From: Eutypa lata | Taxonomy: Eukaryota > Ascomycota > Sordariomycetes > Xylariales > Diatrypaceae | DNA length: 64,000 nucleotides | Reading direction: 5' to 3' | Assembly: GCA_022661535.1 (NCBI GenBank) | Contig: JAKULF010000010.1 | Coordinates: 2,170,001 to 2,234,000, forward strand | Shown: positions 1-11,353 of the stretch, piece by piece | Position numbering within the stretch: position 1 is the first letter of the stretch | How the letters are laid out: the number at the start of each line of letters is the position of its first letter | The notes under the pieces: generated by a model | The model's database searches: none | What the model was told of the DNA's origin: nothing | The model's input: only the letters and a program-made list of their open reading frames with translations | Translations under genes and position numbers: made by a program

Positions 1-1540
1 GGAAGAAGCGGATCCTGCCTATTCATGCTGTTTGTTCGGGTTCAATTAAAATAGATGGATACTCCTCCCACACCAGTCATGATCTACCACAGAGGCAGAT
101 CCTCCAGTTAGACACCTGATGTTGTCTTTCATCCTAACCTTTATCTATTGAGCAATTTGCAACCCTTGATGCTAACTTTCTAGTACTATGATCGCCCCTA
201 GGATGGTAGTGTTCTAATATTTGTTTTTATTGGGGTTTATCAAGTTGTGATTAATATTGCCACAACACTTATTAACCTTTGATGTGGATATTTCATAAAT
301 ATTCTATCTCCTAGACTACAAAGAAGCTAGTCGTAGAAATAACAGAACCATTATGATCATGTACCACGTATACATATCTTGTCTCACTACAGAATCGGGT
401 TGACTCGGTAGTAGACTCGAGAGCAAGTCCGATGGCTAGCTACCACTATGGCGAGACTCTTAGTGACCTATGCGTATTATTAAATAGAGGTTCTATAGAA
501 GAAAGTCTGTGTATTTAGTTACAATGGGGTGTCCATTTACTCTACATCTCTGCTCTCCATAAGCATTGGCACTCTCGTCGAGGGAAGTCCGCCATAACAT
601 GGTATTGATAAGGATCATGTGGTAGATGCTACATAAATTTGGTTCTTCAAACTCTTAGTATACATCGGTACTGTAAGCCTTTTATCAGTATACGTATTAA
701 TAGGTAGACGGTAGCTACTAAGTATCTACACTAGGTTACTGGTACATGCAATACACAGTAGACCATGCCTTGAGTTGACCATACCGTAATATACATAAAC
801 TCGCACTGTTGCATTGGGTAGTAAAAGTAATTGCCATTGCTCCAGCTATTCACTATCGCCCTTACGTCATTTTCGTCTGAACTCTCCTGCTACATGGTTG
901 GTCCCCCTAGGCACAGTTGGCAAAAAAGTTTCACTATTACTTACTAGCACCATTCTACAACCCTCACACCATTTTCCTCTTTCCGACCCTTACACCATCT
1001 TCCTCTTTCCCCCTCTTAGTTATCTGCCAGTCCACTGCAGTGCTTGGCCTAGATTACTACGTCTTCACCATTGGATGGTTCTCTAATTTCCACCTCATGC
1101 TACTCACCATAAGTAGTCGTCGGTTTCCTCTCATAGGAGATCAATCGTCGCATTTTCCTACAGCTACTTTCGGAACAGCATCACAGACACCAAGATTCTA
1201 CTGCACACAATTATATTTTTCGTAATTAGCTTGTGGCAAGACCAAGGAGGGGAAAATATTTGCAAGCTGCATCTGAAATATCAGACGAAAATTACGCTAA
1301 GCCACCTTTGTCGACAGCTGCCCTAATCTTTGCGACTTTGCCCACCAACCCACAACCTTTCTAATTTTATCGACGAGTCCCTTACACTGCCAACCACTTT
1401 TCTCTTCATAGTACCCTCGAGTCTTTTCTTTGACAGATCGCCAACTTTCCTCTTCACAGCATCGTTGACTCGTCTCCACAACACAAGATTCCATACGAAC
1501 CAGGAACTTTGCTCTTCAGCTTAAGCCAATCGACGCAGCC
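1..1540. other. Intergenic region, no gene recognised
   Basis: I found no coding stretch with family resemblance or coherent splicing. Pyrimidine-rich stretches at about 950-1215 and 1380-1510 precede the start codon at 1541 and fit a fungal promoter or 5' leader. The short open frames here are low-complexity Ser/Pro/Phe-rich translations of those tracts. Confidence 0.5.
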
Positions 1541-2929
1541 ATGGACGCGCGAAAGCGCGAGCGAGAGAGCTCCTCCGACGGAACGCCCGGAGCGAAGGTT
1601 TCCAGGGTTTCCCGCGCCGATGGAGCTACCGCCGCCCAACAGAACACTCTAAGCAGTGCCAACTCTAATGTCCAAGAGCCACAGGTCTTCGTTAAGCAAG
1701 AAGCCAATAATGCTTTAGTTGACGAGCGCCCGCCTCATTACAGACAGGGCTCGGTTAACATGGGGTTGTCCCCATTTAGGGACAACTATTCAGATGACGA
1801 AGACCTCTCCCCCCCTAGGGGCAATGGAGATGAAGATGATGACGAATATCAGCCCCTTTTTAAGGAAGAGAATGATGATGCCTTATCCATCGTCGAGGAA
1901 GCTGAGGGCTCCGAAATCCCCGAGGCGGCACAGGCACACCCGCCGTGGTCGACTGGGTCTGCCGATGAGCTATGGAACTACATGAAGGTGATGGTCCGCG
2001 AGTTGAAACTTTCGGCCATCCCTCCAAAGGGGGACAAACAGTGTCACGTAGCCCTGCCTCTCGCGATGCAGCAGCCGCAAGTTCGCAACATCATCTGGAA
2101 CAAACAATTTAGGGGCCGTAGATTCAACGACAGGTGGGCTGAAAATATTTTCGCCCTAGTTGTCTACCTCACTGGAAAGGAAGCTGAGGAAAAGTGTGGA
2201 AAGTGCGGAGACGGCAATGGACCGTTCAATGGATGCATCATGCCCCCTGGCTGTGTTTAGGACGCAACAGCTTTGAAGGCATGTGCAAACTGCATCTACA
2301 ACTGGCAAACTTCGAAATGCAGCCACAACCCGGACTGGACCCCGGAGAAGGAAGAGGAGAAAAAAAAAGCCTCGAAGAAGTCCAAAGCCTCGAAACCGCG
2401 AGCCTCTAAGTCAAAGGGCCGCAGTGCTGACGCGCCCCCTCCGGCCCCGATATACCCAATCGGGCAAGATGTTTTGGCTCCAGGTCGTGCCCTGGAAGAT
2501 TGGGAGATTCTGCCCGGGACGATCCAGGGAGAATGTGAGTTCTTCTATACAGCCTCAATTAAGTAATGACAGGATACTAATAGGAATATAGCTGGAACCA
2601 GTGTTGGGTTTTCGAGCAGCTATCTCCAGAACAGTGTGCAGCCTCGGGTAGTTCATCGCGGCCCAGGCTGTGACCTGGGTCTGAAGGTTCTCATGATTCG
2701 ATCGGCAGCCACCCATCTTTGGGAGGCCAATAACACGACAACCCGAGTTTGTACTGTACCAACCGGCATGGTCGCAGTCAATGTGGAGGGTAAGACGTTC
2801 TCCTCTGGTCACAATGGGGCGTTCGTGGTCCCATTGGGATCAGAGTGCAAAATTCAAAACCTCTGGGCTGAAGATGCGACAATTCATGTCGTGAGCGTCG
2901 ACGAGCACAATCCAAATAATGGTGATTAG
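1541..2929 (+). CDS. DUF3716 plus cupin-like C-terminal protein, interrupted by an in-frame TAG
   Basis: Two exons, 1541-2534 and 2592-2929, joined over an intron with GTGAGT donor and ACTAAT branch. They give 443 codons including a TAG at 2258-2260 (codon 240). The N-terminus is acidic and disordered. A Cys module follows (CGKCGDGNGPFNGC, then after the stop ACANCIYN and a CSH), matching the DUF3716 zinc-binding family of fungal proteins. A basic Lys/Ser linker comes next. The last 90 or so residues (VNVEGKTFSSGHNGAFVVPL, then IQNLWAEDATIHVVSV) resemble the cupin fold at the end of Mif2/CENP-C. The stop sits inside the DUF3716 module and the same frame resumes at once, so the parts were one protein. 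It is either a recent pseudogene or corrected in RNA. Function unknown; a nuclear or chromatin role is inferred only from the cupin likeness. Confidence 0.7.
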
Positions 2930-3668
2930 TCGACGACAAGTTTTCGGACACCTATTCGGTGGATGAGGGAAGAAGGAAGGAAGGAAGGAAGGAAGGAAGG
3001 TGCTGCTATGCACGTTGTAATTATAACTAGAGTATTCAAAAAAGGGGTATGGACAGGACAGGACAGACAGGCAAAATCCGAATAATCGACAATCGATACT
3101 ATTATTCGGCTATCTACTAGTGGATGGCGTCGATTAAGCAGGATTACTCGGATTTCAAAAGTAGCAATTGATTTCTAAATATGCATCTTCAAGTCTCTTT
3201 GTCTATCTTCTGGTAGTTCATGAGCACTCTGGGACTATCTTGGTCACGTAAATTGATGCTCGTCATTGGGTTGCATATGGTTGCACACACATATGCAATG
3301 ATCCGCCACAAAGCTACCTCTCATATTAAAATGAGGGCCGATCCGCAGTCACACTTCACTATATCGGGACAAGTTCTCACCCCCCAGCCCCCTCCCGGGG
3401 CTGACCGACCCACCAGTTATACAGTCAGCGGGTCAGCTGAGTCTGGGGTAGAGCCGCAAGGGAGGCATGACCAGATTTTCTTTCGACAGCCTTGTGAAGG
3501 GGCTGTGTCTGGAGCCTGAAGTATTGTGCTCTATGTTCTTCTTTAATGTTCAATTATGCTTTCTCTCATGATTACATCCCTTTGCTATCTCTATATGCCT
3601 ACAATGAATGCGATTTGTGCGCATCTCCCTGCATTGTTATCTTGTCAAAGTGAATAATAATAGCCAAA
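2930..3668. other. Intergenic region with short tandem repeats
   Basis: It holds the GGAA microsatellite at 2972-3000 and a short GGACA run near 3051-3065. A Pro-rich open frame at 3220-3519 has no recognisable domain and is not called. Confidence 0.5.
2972..3000. repeat. (GAAG)n microsatellite
   Basis: About seven perfect copies of a GAAG/GGAA unit, just 3' of the DUF3716 gene, probably in its 3' UTR or spacer. Confidence 0.9.
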
Positions 3669-6600
3669 ATGGCATCTCGTCCAGAGCATGGGAATGAGCC
3701 GACACTCCCACCAAAGACAGGGCTGAGTGAGGGGGAGGGGCTGGTGGCTGCACACAGTCGCACTCAGCAGGCCAGGGTTGAGTCAAACCGCCAAGAACAG
3801 CCACTAGACAAGCAAGAGAAGACGTTGTTTGACAATGTGTCCGAAACGGCAGAGACTGAGAACGACAAGTCTTTTCGTAGTAGCCTTTCTCACTGGGACC
3901 CGGAACCTGGGTTTGCGCATGTTGACGGCGATGTGGCCGGCAATGGCTACAATGAGACAACTGTGGATATTGTCGCTGTGCCCTGCATCGGCGCATCTCC
4001 CGTGGATACCTGGGCTCGTGACCCGCTGATAGAGGATTACTTCGAGGCCTCGGGCTTTTCAACCGAACTGACGCGGTACCAAACTGTCAAAGAACTCCCT
4101 GGAGGCGCCGTTCTGTCCCCAGCCATTAATCGTCACCTGCCTCGGGCCAACCAACTCTGGATTCGTCAGGGTATTAGGAAGGAGATCCACACGGCTCGTG
4201 TCATGCTGTATCGCCATCGTGAACTCACTGAGGGGTATACACTAAACCAGGCTGCGGATGACCTACTCGAGCAGGTCTCTCGCATGCGAGCCAGACAGAC
4301 GAAGTCAAGGCCCATCTTCTTCATATGCCATAGTATCGGTGGGCTGGTAGCTAAGCTAGCTCTCATCAAAGCGAGCAAGAATGATGAGCTGAGGTCTCTG
4401 CTCTTCGACTGTCATGGGATGACATTCTTCTGTAAGTCCGAAGGAGTTAGATGTCTTCAATCGCCAAGATGCTGACCATTTAGCAACGCCGCATCGCGGT
4501 TCTAGCTACATGTCTATGCCTCACCTTCGCAAGAGCATCCAACACTTGCTCTACCTAGAGAAGCCACTGCCCAAGTCCATCACCGACGAGCTACGGCTTG
4601 GTTACAAGCCCTTGCTACGAATACATGACCAGTTCACTGACATCGCTAGCGAGCTTCGCATATGGACCTTTTACGAAACGGTAGACTCTCAACTGTCTGG
4701 ACTAGAATCATCCGACTTTGACGGGGTTGATTTCAGTGCGCCGCTAGTTTCAATCAAATCTTGCATAATTGGTACACGTGCCGAGAACGCCTTCTCGCTA
4801 GACAGCGACCATGCCAACTGTGCCTCTTTCGGCTCAAACAACCTACAGACGATGCACTCGTACCTCGGCGATCTACGCCGAGCTGTGGAAAAAGCCGAAT
4901 ACTTGAGTACACACTTTGAACACACGAGGCTACTGCTGGCCGAGAAAGTCAAGGTAGAACTGATAGGCTTCTACGAGGACCCTGAAAGCGACGGACATGC
5001 CGACATCCGCTTGTATATATCGAGGTATTTCCTTAGGGAATTCCTAAATAAGGGGCCAGAGCAATGCCTTCATGAACGGCTCAGCACTATCGCATCTAAA
5101 CCCCGACGAGGACTTCTTCGCCCCTCGAGGGCTGATCCACAATCGCGCAGCGTCGACGTCTCTGGTACATTAGGCATCTGGTCCAATGTGCAAGAATTCG
5201 GTCACAGGCTCTTCGGGCAAGGTCGAAATTCCCCTGACAGCCCCCCTGATCGCAATGATGCCCAGTCGCCCGAGATCGTAGTGACCACGCACCCCCAACG
5301 GCCGTCAATAACTGGTGCAGCATCTGAGCCTCCACCTGCTACTGCTGTTGGTCCACGGCGGAGTCGCGGGCTGACAGTCCCCTCATTGTCGACACCGGGG
5401 TTCCACCGCCCTTCAAGTCGCAGTAGGGCGAGCGACGAGATACATAGGCCAATGTCTGATCCTAGCGGGACTGACATTTCTCCAAGGGCCAGAGTTGACA
5501 GCAAAGACCTCGAATCTAGCCGTGATGTCCTGCCGGAGATCTACGGGAAGGAACGCGCTTCAGTCGCTGAGAGTAGGAGTGAGCGTCTTAGTAGGGCTTC
5601 TGCGATGCATGAGATGTCGGCTGGTTTCTCTCGACCGGACCCGTCGCGGCGCAAGTTTATGTGGATTCACCTACCCTTTAATAACCCACATTGGGTAAAG
5701 GTGAGGTCCCAGAGAGTGTTAGTCGATATGGGTGCTAGTATGCTGATCTTGTACACAGAAAATCTTCGACAAGCTTTCCGAGACGAACAATCAGAACTAC
5801 TCAAAGTTGCTCGGTAACGATCTCTGGGCCAAGAGACATGTCCATGGAAGACATACGAATCTTCAGGCATCCTATGTCAAGCCTGGATGTGCTTTCGTAC
5901 CAGCTGAATCGAGTAAGTATTTGATTTTAGGGGATCGGTAGGGGTCGAAGCACTATACTAATATCAACATCACTAGATTCTCCCCGACCATCATCATCTT
6001 CCTCAAAGGAAAGGAGTCGGAGCCCCGGGATATCCCCTAACCATTTCTATCTATACATGCCGTATCTCCACTTCGATACCTACAAGAACATAGTCCGGCG
6101 CCGAAACATCATCCAGCGTAGGATGGCTCACGGCAGAGCCAGACCCGTCCCGAAAGAAATCGCCGACCTCGAGTCGCTAGACTGCAAGGTGATTTGGGAA
6201 TACATTGGGCATGATCCTCCGCTTAACGCACGGAGAACCCTTGACTAATACGGGTATCCCGCTCTTCGAGACACCTATGCTAGAGATGACGATCAGATGC
6301 TATATAAACTTACGAAGCAGAGACTCGCCCCGCTTCCCGGGGATAGACGAGATATGTACAACATGCGTGCCCAGAAGGAACAGTCGGCCATCATTTCCCC
6401 CGGAAGTCCGCTTGCAATGAATGCCGAGACACCGGTTAAATCCGACATGACTACCTACAAATACGAGAGTGAGGAGGACCTGGAAGCGGACATACTCGAC
6501 GGGAATGTGCTGATAGTTGATCAGTTGTGGCTATGGGCTGTTGACACTAGTACGCTCTGTAATCCCTTGACTTAAGTGAAATAGCTAGCTAACTTGTTGA

Positions 6601-8216
6601 TGTAGCGACTCTGACGACGTTCTTCCCAAAACGCGAATCATACCCAACCGAAGGACCGATGTTTCAGCAAGCCGACCTCCGCAACAGTGTTTACCATGAG
6701 CTTAACGGTGACCTAACGGGCCGTTGCGAGAACGCACTCGATCTAGCGGCATTCGTAGTCCTGCACGCCGTGACGGTACTCTTAGATCGGACCTCCCATC
6801 CGGACCTCGAGATCTTCCGGATATTCGAGGAGGCCATCGGAATACTGGTATTTTCCTCTCTAGTTACTGTTTATTGTCCATTACCTACCCAGTTACTTAA
6901 TAACTAGTCAACTCATACAAACATGGTTTTGCTGACAAAATATCCCACGCCGCACAGAGCGAGAGGATGACCTCGTCCCTAAAGCGATTCCGGATGCAAA
7001 CGTTCCGAGATAAGATCCTGGACGAATCGCTATCGGGCTCAGACGATGACGACCCCGAGGACAACCGGTCGGCGAGCATCAAGCGGCGGCACCGCAAAGA
7101 GCTGGAGCAGGCGGAGCGCGAGAACCGCGAGAACACCTCGGCGCTACTCGAGCTACGCGACATGGATGACGAGCTCAGCACCATGCGCACCCTGTTCGCC
7201 GAGCAGCAGGCCACCATCGAGACCATGCAAGCCCAATACGAGGCCCCTGAGCTGCGCGACCAGACCGAAAATGGCCGGCGCTTCCTCGCCGAAGCCCTTG
7301 ATCGCCTCGAGGACTACAAGAGGCAGACTGGCGATATGATTGATCGTGTCGAGACTACACGGAAAGACGTAAGGACCTCTGTTTTCTATTCACTTTACTT
7401 GCCTACCCAAGTACGCACTGCAGGGAACTGGAACGGAGTCTCATTTTCTATTTCCCGACTGCTCTATCCTTTCTTCTTCTCTTCGCCCTATCTCGAGACC
7501 ACGTAAAATAGTTACTAAACACCCTACGTTATTATGTTACGCGCACGCAGTACGAAAAGCTCCTCGAGATGATGCAGCGGCAGGCGCAGGTCGACGAGGT
7601 GCGCTGGTCGCGGCTGCAGACGGAGCTGGCGAGCTCGCAGAACCTCTCGGTGATGATCTTCACGACCTTCACGGTGATCTTCCTGCCGCTCAGCTTCTTC
7701 ACCAGCCTCTTCGGCATGAACACGGCCGAGTGGGGCGGCGACGACGACAACTTCATGAGCCTGCGCGCCATCGGCGCCATCTCGCTGCCCGCGTCCGCCG
7801 CCATCGTCGGCGCGTCCCTCGTGCTGGCCTTCAGCGCCCGCGTGCAGGCCTTCTTCAAGGCGGTCTTCCGCGGCCTGCGCCGCATGTTCGATGCCGTTGC
7901 GGCGGCCCTGGCGAAGGTCGCCGCCGTGGTGGGGTCTGAGAAGGATGAGGCGGCCGCAGGGGTGGAGAGGAGGAGAAAGGGTGATGGTAGTGGTGGTGGT
8001 GGTGCCCTGGAGGGAAAGAAGGGCGGGAAAGAGGCGAAGGAATTGCAGGAGAAGCGCAGACAGCGTCGTAGAGAGCGCGGATATGATTTCTGGGAGACGG
8101 TTCGCAGGGAGCGCGGGAGCAGGTACGAGATTCCTGAGCTGAATAGGAAGAGGGCTACGCAGCGGCGGTTGGCGGGTAGGGGTACGTGGAAGAGGATGGT
8201 TAAGGAGGGTTGGTGA
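3669..8216 (+). CDS. Alpha/beta hydrolase fused to CorA-like membrane domain, interrupted by an in-frame TAA
   Basis: Seven exons: 3669-4431, 4484-5700, 5759-5912, 5977-6558, 6606-6847, 6958-7368, 7551-8216 (1344 codons). Residues about 98-270 form a DUF676/SERAC1-like alpha/beta hydrolase with VDIVAVPCIGASP, nucleophile motif CHSIGG (Ser near 222) and STPHRGSSY. A disordered Ser/Arg-rich segment leads to the fungal CorA-like block: MWIHLPFNNPHWVK, GNDLWAKRHVHGRHT, an acidic coiled coil, then FFTSLFGMN (the CorA GMN motif) with a second hydrophobic segment and a basic tail. In exon 4 the block RTLD-x-YGYPALRDTYARDDDQ, where homologues have Gln at x, carries TAA at 6246-6248 (codon 802). All splice sites and the rest of the frame are good, so this is one nonsense change. 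Such fusions are typical accessory, NLR-like fungal genes. Biochemical role unknown. Confidence 0.75.
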
Positions 8217-8805
8217 TCGTTAATTGGTTAGGTGGAATAAGAGGGGGGAAGGTTTATATGTGCGTAGGTTGTTGTGATGATACCCTGTGTATATTTTTGG
8301 TCTAAACTATGATACGTGGTGTCTGGCCGGCATAGCCTAGAGTGGAATACTGTTCTCTGGGATTGTCTCTACGCGAATAATGTTGTGATCATTACATCTG
8401 TTTATGGCAATAAATATCTTACGAGTTATGTGCCAACCAGCCATACTTACTACCTTCACATTGGCTTAGCAGCGGTTTACATTATATAGCCTCTAGACCT
8501 TTGGAATAGGGGGTAAATCTCACAGGGGCGAAGAGGCATCGGGGACGTGGAACCTCCGTCCAGGTGGGGAACCGGCGTCACCCGCCTCAACCCGCTGTAC
8601 GCATCTTGATGTCATAACCCTCATTCGCCATCGCCGTCTTCCCATCCATCCGCATTGATAACAATTCGGTGAGAGTGACCTTACGGATATGTTGCATCGG
8701 TTTATCTGCATCAATCCATTGTTGTCAAAGTCATTACAATTTCCCTGCAGTCACTGTTTGCCAGCACGGTCTACCATTGTTAGGATTGTACCCCACCACC
8801 GGAAG
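8217..8805. other. Intergenic region upstream of the glutathione transferase
   Basis: Nothing coding recognised. The glutathione transferase frame stays open back to 8689, but those residues lack family resemblance, so this stretch is taken as 3' and 5' flanks. Confidence 0.5.
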
Positions 8806-9687
8806 ATGGCATCGGTAGATACATCGCTCCCGGCGAGGACGACAGGCGCTGCCGCGGCATTCGCAGCCGAGCATGCCGCTGAGCACCCGCTAAAGTTATA
8901 TGGGGGCTGGTTCTGTCCGTTTGTGCAGCGCTCGTGGATCGTCCTGCACGAGAAGAACATCCCGCATCAGTATGTCGAGATCAACCCGTACAAAAAGGCG
9001 CCCGAGTTCCTGGCGCTGAATCCACGGGGTTTGGTGCCAACGCTTGCCGTTCCCGTCTCTAGGGATGGAGAGACGCAGAAGCCCCTGTACGAGAGCGCTG
9101 TGATTTGCGAGTTCCTCGATGAGGCCTTTACTGGCGACGTTGCTGCTGTGGAGGGCATAGAGGGAGGAGGAAAGTATGGCACACCTTTATTGACAGAGGA
9201 TCCGTACGAGCGTGCGCGATGCAGGCTTTGGATCGATCACATCAGCAACAAGGTTGTCCCGGCTTTCTACAAGTTCATACAGCACACCCCCGACAAGGAG
9301 TATAGTATTGAGCAGGCACGGGATAACCTGCATACGCATATCCAGACATTTGTTAAGGAGATGGAGGACTCGAGGGAAGGACCATGGTTCCTGGGCCAAA
9401 GATTCAGTCTTGTGGACATCATGCTAGCCCCCTGGGCTAAGCGACTCTTCCTGATCGATCACTACAAGCCTGGCGGGGTGGGCATACCGGATAAGGACCA
9501 GGAAGGGGAAGATAAGGAGGTGTGGGCGAGATGGAGGACCTGGTTTGAGGCCACCACGAACAGACAGAGTGTCAAAGATACCTGGAGTGATGATGAGATG
9601 TACATCGAGGCGTACAAGCGATACGCGGAGGACACAACTCAATCAGAAGTTGGTCAGGCTACGAGGAAAGGGGAGAAACTGCCGTGA
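8806..9687 (+). CDS. Glutathione S-transferase, omega-like
   Basis: Intronless, 293 aa. Thioredoxin-fold N-terminal domain at about residues 25-110 (LKLYGGWFCPFVQRSWIVLH), with the Cys of the CPF motif in the position used by omega and lambda-type transferases for thioltransferase or dehydroascorbate-reductase-like chemistry. It continues through NPRGLVPTLAVP and YESAVICEFLDEAF, which form the glutathione gamma-Glu site. The helical C-terminal domain includes GQRFSLVDIMLAPWAKR. I chose ATG 8806 (MASVDT) because the 39 residues upstream in the same frame look like a translated leader. Cytosolic detoxification or redox role inferred from the family. Stand-alone, with no obvious partner. Confidence 0.9.
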   Translation: MASVDTSLPARTTGAAAAFAAEHAAEHPLKLYGGWFCPFVQRSWIVLHEKNIPHQYVEINPYKKAPEFLALNPRGLVPTLAVPVSRDGETQKPLYESAVICEFLDEAFTGDVAAVEGIEGGGKYGTPLLTEDPYERARCRLWIDHISNKVVPAFYKFIQHTPDKEYSIEQARDNLHTHIQTFVKEMEDSREGPWFLGQRFSLVDIMLAPWAKRLFLIDHYKPGGVGIPDKDQEGEDKEVWARWRTWFEATTNRQSVKDTWSDDEMYIEAYKRYAEDTTQSEVGQATRKGEKLP

Positions 9688-11353
9688 AGGGAGGTTCTCC
9701 TCATTGAGAGAATTGGGGGCATGAGGAAACGCCCGATAGTGGATATCTATGTGACGACTATACATATAAGGATCGTGGTCTCCGCAGAGGAATAATGTTC
9801 TTAAAATTCAATTATCCATCCTCATCTAAATCCCAATAACTATGCAACAGGATCCTGTGTATTCGACGTCAGATTTAGCAAGTTGCTGGTGACGTGATTG
9901 CTTTCGGCATTCAAATTTTGTAAAAAGAGCCATTTGTTTTACTATGCGTTTACCGACGCTATTACAATTCCACTCATCGCATGATGCAAACCTTCTCCTC
10001 CGATCTGGTGGTTTTGTATAAGATTGCGATGTGCTTCTCTGATTATTCAGATCTTCAGAGCCAAGGAAAGACCCCGACTTCCGACACCCGTTCATCCTAC
10101 TACCTCCCACCAAACCACCTGCCTACATCATAGCCCCCACTACACTTCGTCCTTGCCTATTAAAGCATGTCAGAAACGGGGATTTCTGCCCGATGACGAA
10201 ATATCTCGGTCTTAGCGCATACCTTATGCCGTTATTCGACCAGGCATTCGCTGGTTTTCTGGGGGATCGCCGCAGCGGACTCCACCACGTGTACGCTAGA
10301 CGAATCCCCTCTTGTTTCAAACTGGCAACCGCCATTTTGGTTCGGTGTTCGCTAATTACATGGTAGAGGGGCAGAGGGGGCAGGGGAGGTGACAAACATC
10401 GTCAACTTCGTTTATTGCCTGAATAGGCGCTTTCTTGAAATCATCGGTATACTACGGATATCTCTTCATAGGTAAATACCTGGGTAGGCCTGGGACGATA
10501 AAAAGATTGGTGGAAAACCCTTGGTAATTTGCAGTTGCCCCTATTAGAATACCTTACCGTTAGAGAAGACATGGCAAACACAGCTACTTCGTAGTCTAAC
10601 AAGTAGGTATCCTGTCCGTGTAGATGGAATCGTGCCTGGACGGCTCTGATGTCGGCGTTGCTTTGTTGCATGATGTTTCAAGTCGTTCAATTTTTTTACC
10701 CGAATTAACGTCTCCAGTCATGACCCCAATGCAATCAACTGTAGCATCGTAGGTCACGTCGACTATCAAACGCGTTAAAAAGGCGCGTCCCCTTTTTTTG
10801 TTGCGATCGTCTCGGCAAGTCCCTAGGAAGTCGAAGCAAACCGCGCAGCCCGCGCTAGGGCATTTCCTAGTCACTATTCAGACCACTGAGTTCAAGTGCC
10901 TTCCCCAGATAATCCACCAGGATGACACCCTTGCCCATATTGAGGGACTGCCTTTTGACGTCAGTTATCATGGACCAATCATTGCGATATCCACACTTGG
11001 CGGATGTCGAAAGGGGAAGATCATCCATAAGGCTTAGCCAGGGCCATCTCAGCCCCTGGATAATCTGATAACATGGGCCTTTCCACGGGCAGCCAACTGG
11101 TCCCTACATATGTAGATATGTATGTAAGCCAGGTCCCTCCATCCTTCTTCTCACCGCTTGCAACCATCTCCGGTGTCCATCCATCTCTGTCTGTCTATCT
11201 AGACATCCGCTCCTTTCTCGAAGACTCTAGGTATCTTCGCCTATATCGACGTTCCAGGCTATCGCAGCCAGTTTTCTTTTTTTTTTTGCATTTTACTTGA
11301 TACCCCATTACCAACCAGCCTCGACGGCAACATTAACATCAACAACAGCCACC
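9688..11353. other. Intergenic region, no gene recognised
   Basis: Several open frames of 60-95 codons lie here on both strands, without domains, splice logic or coding bias. A T-rich run at 11273-11287 and pyrimidine-rich sequence lie just before the start of the surface-protein gene at 11354 and may belong to its promoter. Confidence 0.5.

Noticed and set aside
3220..3519. 99-codon Pro-rich open frame
   Set aside because: No domain, no splice context and no homology I recognise; sits in repeat-bearing spacer.
10123..10395. 90-codon minus-strand open frame
   Set aside because: No recognisable domain or coding bias; overlaps other chance frames.
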